A stretch of 64,000 bases of DNA from Anodontia alba. Taxonomy: Eukaryota > Mollusca > Bivalvia > Lucinida > Lucinidae. Shown piece after piece: positions 61,799 through 64,000 of this stretch (position 1 is its first letter; each line of letters begins with the position of its first letter). The position numbers and the translations under genes are program-made. The stretch is from NCBI GenBank assembly GCA_964016985.1, contig OZ024824.1, forward strand, positions 126,820,803 to 126,884,802. The letters are read 5' to 3'. The notes under the pieces are model-generated. The model saw nothing but the letters and a program-made list of their open reading frames with translations. It was not told where the DNA came from and did not search any database.

Positions 61799-64000
61799 TA
61801 TATACAGTACCCTGTCTGAGTCCGATCAGGGTCTACACTGTTACTTAGAGGTAGTGCCTGCCTGTCCGAATACTTAAAATATATATCGTATCCCATCGGA
61901 GTCCGATCAGGGTCTATACTTAGAGACGGTGCCTGCCTGCCCGAATACTTAAAGTATATATCGTACTCAATCGGAGTCTGATCAGGGTCTACACTGTTAC
62001 TTAGAGATGGGGGCTGCCTGTCTGAATACTTAAAGTATATATCATATCACACCGGAGTCCGATCAGGGTCTACACTGTTACTTAGAGATGGTACCTGCCT
62101 GTCCGAATACTTAAAGTATATATATATATCATACCCCGTCGCAGTCTGATCAGGGTCTGTTAGATGGTGCCTGCCTGTTCGAATACTTAATCGGAGTCTG
62201 ATCAGGGTCTTCATTTTAGCATGGTCTTGCCTGTCCAAATACTTGGAGTAAAAGCTTTGTACTTAATGCAAACAGTGTTAGCCCGGATCAGATGCTGCTT
62301 TCTGCCTGTCCGAATACTTAGAAATAAAATTGTGTACTTAATGCAAACTGTGTAAGTCCAGATCAGATGCCGCTTTCTTCGGTGTATGACCAGGATCTAC
62401 GCTGTAACATCATGCCTGCCTGTCCGCATACTTAGACTATATATTGTACTCCATCAGCGTCTGAACAGGGTCTATACTGTTAGATTTTACCTGCCTGTCC
62501 AACTACTGAGAGCAAATAGGGTGCTTGGTATTCTGTTAGCTACTTATATTATATAAGGTACTGGGTTGGGGTCCAGTCAGGGTCTACACTGTTAGCTCAT
62601 ACCTGCCTGTCCAACAACTTAGAACAAACAGGGTACTTGGTCTGTGTCTGATCAGAGTCTATTCTGCTAGCTTGTGCCTGCCTGGTTGAATACTTAATGA
62701 AATGTGGTCTGCTGGTATCTGATCGGGGTCTATGCTTAAGGCTCCTACCTGCCTGTCCGAATACTTAGAATATAAATGATACTCAGCCGGTGTCCGATCA
62801 GGGTCTACGCTTATAGACCCTGCCTGCCTGTTCGAATACTTAGGATATAAATGATACTCAGCCGGTGTCCGATCAGGGTCTACACTTATAGCCCCTGCAT
62901 GCCTGTCCGCATACTTAGAATATAAAGGATGCTCAACCGGTGTCTGATCAGGGTCTATGTTTATAGCCGGAGTCCGATCAGGGTCTACACTTCTGCATGC
63001 CTGTCCGAATACTTAGGATATAAATGATACTGGGCTGGTGTCCGATCAGGGTCTATGCTTATAGACCCTGCCTGCCTGTCCGCATACTTAGAATATAAAG
63101 CATGCTCAACCAGTGTCTGATCAGGGTCTATGTTTATAGCCGGAGTCCGATCCGGGTATACACTTCTGCGTGCCTGTCCGAATACTTAGGATATAAATGA
63201 TACTGGGCCGGTGTCCGATCAGGGTCTACACATACCTCCTACCTGCCTGTCCCCATACTTAGACTATATATTGTACTCCATCAGTGTCTGAACAGGGTCT
63301 ATACTGTAAAATTTTACCTGCCTGTCCAACTACTAAGAGCAAATAGGTGGCTTGGTATTCTGTTAGCTACTTATATTATATAGGGTACTGGGTTGGAGTC
63401 CAGTCAGGGTCTACGATGTTAGCTCATACCTGCCTGTCCACTAACTTAGAACAAACAGGGTACTTGGTCGGTGTCTGATCAGAGTCTATTCTGCTAGCTT
63501 GTGCCTGCCTGGTTGAATACTTAATGAAATGTGGTCTGTTGGTATCTGATCGGGGTCTATGCTTAAGGCTCCTACCTGCCTGTCCAAATTCTTAGTATAT
63601 AAATGATACTCAGCCGGTGTCCGATCAGGGTCTACGCTTATACCTCCTACCTGCCTGTCCGAATACTTAGAATATAAATGATACTCAGCCGGTGTCCGAT
63701 CAGGGTCTACGCTTATACCTCCTACCTACCTGTCCAAATACTTAGGATATAAATGAAACTCAGCTGGTGTCCGATCAGGGTCTACGCTTATACCTCCTAC
63801 CTGCCTGTCCGCATACTTAGAATATAAATGATACTCAGCCGGTCTCCGATCAGGGTCTATGCTTATAGCCCCTGCCTGCCTGTTCGAATACTTAGAATAT
63901 AAAGGATGCTCAACCGGTGTCTGATCAGGGTCTATGTTTATAGCCCCTGCCTGCCTATCCAAATACTTAGAATATAAATGCTACTCAACCAGTGTCTCAT
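61799..64000. repeat. Type II 75 bp monomer array, unit 5 (cut by window end)
   Basis: Carries C at the position equivalent to 19069. The window ends about 20 bp before its first island, so the deletion state of its second island cannot be read. Confidence 0.92.

Larger units (their letters stand above)
54765..64000. repeat. Macrosatellite unit 5 (right-truncated)
   Basis: Partial copy cut by the window end inside the 75 bp array, just before its first island. It follows unit 2 at an offset of 33354 (after the T-run). Differences seen are a 21 bp T-run (55127-55147 against 20 bp) and a private C>T at 55312. Confidence 0.95.

Noticed and set aside
1..64000. Ribosomal DNA or histone gene cluster, suggested by an 11 kb tandem unit
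   Set aside because: No conserved rRNA core, histone or other gene sequence is visible; almost all of the unit is made of short satellite monomers.
1..64000. Centromeric satellite array
   Set aside because: The mixed families, the long complex unit and the telomeric tract in each unit fit a subtelomeric or interstitial telomeric amplicon better; no CENP-B-like box was noticed.

Overview
The whole 64 kb window is one tandem array of a non-coding macrosatellite about 11.1 kb long. There are four complete copies (10200-21411, 21412-32554, 32555-43700, 43701-54764) and two partial ones at the window edges. No chromosomal anchor or unique flank is visible on either side. Every open frame is short (at most 89 codons), overlaps others on both strands, and is a translation of satellite DNA; I annotate no protein-coding or RNA gene.

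Organism: a eukaryote with vertebrate-type TTAGGG telomeric DNA. The monomer core, read on the minus strand, gives the peptide SVDPDQTP. From memory, this occurs in many spurious predicted proteins of bivalve genomes. Each unit also has four copies of a roughly 145 bp element containing CAAGGGAGRT, a motif I associate with dispersed mollusc repeats. A bivalve mollusc is my best guess (about 50%); no search was run.

Layout of one unit, left to right: (a) about 550 bp of mostly non-satellite DNA after the telomeric tract, with two copies of the CAAGGGAG element and a 20-21 bp T-run; (b) about 4.3 kb of diverged type I monomers (about 70-75 bp, or 114 bp with a hairpin-bearing extension), organised in blocks of about 0.85 kb; (c) about 2.1 kb of an unrelated 76 bp satellite, mostly as 152 bp dimers; (d) a 53 bp junction holding TTAGGGTTAG; (e) about 3.5 kb of type II 75 bp monomers, related to type I, containing two islands bounded by inverted telomere-like motifs; (f) a 76 bp flank leading into (g) a 412-560 bp (TTAGGG)n tract with the G-rich strand on the plus strand.

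Outside the telomeric tract the units are almost identical; I found only a handful of substitutions, one 10 bp indel and a 1 bp T-run change. These variants recur every third unit, so the array has a super-period of about 33.5 kb. The telomeric tracts share the same ordered variant hexamers, so they were copied with the unit rather than added separately by telomerase. The structure resembles subtelomeric amplicons with internal telomeric DNA, such as yeast Y' arrays or the TALT amplicons of telomerase-independent telomere maintenance. An assembly-graph loop is a serious alternative explanation for the exact three-unit recurrence.
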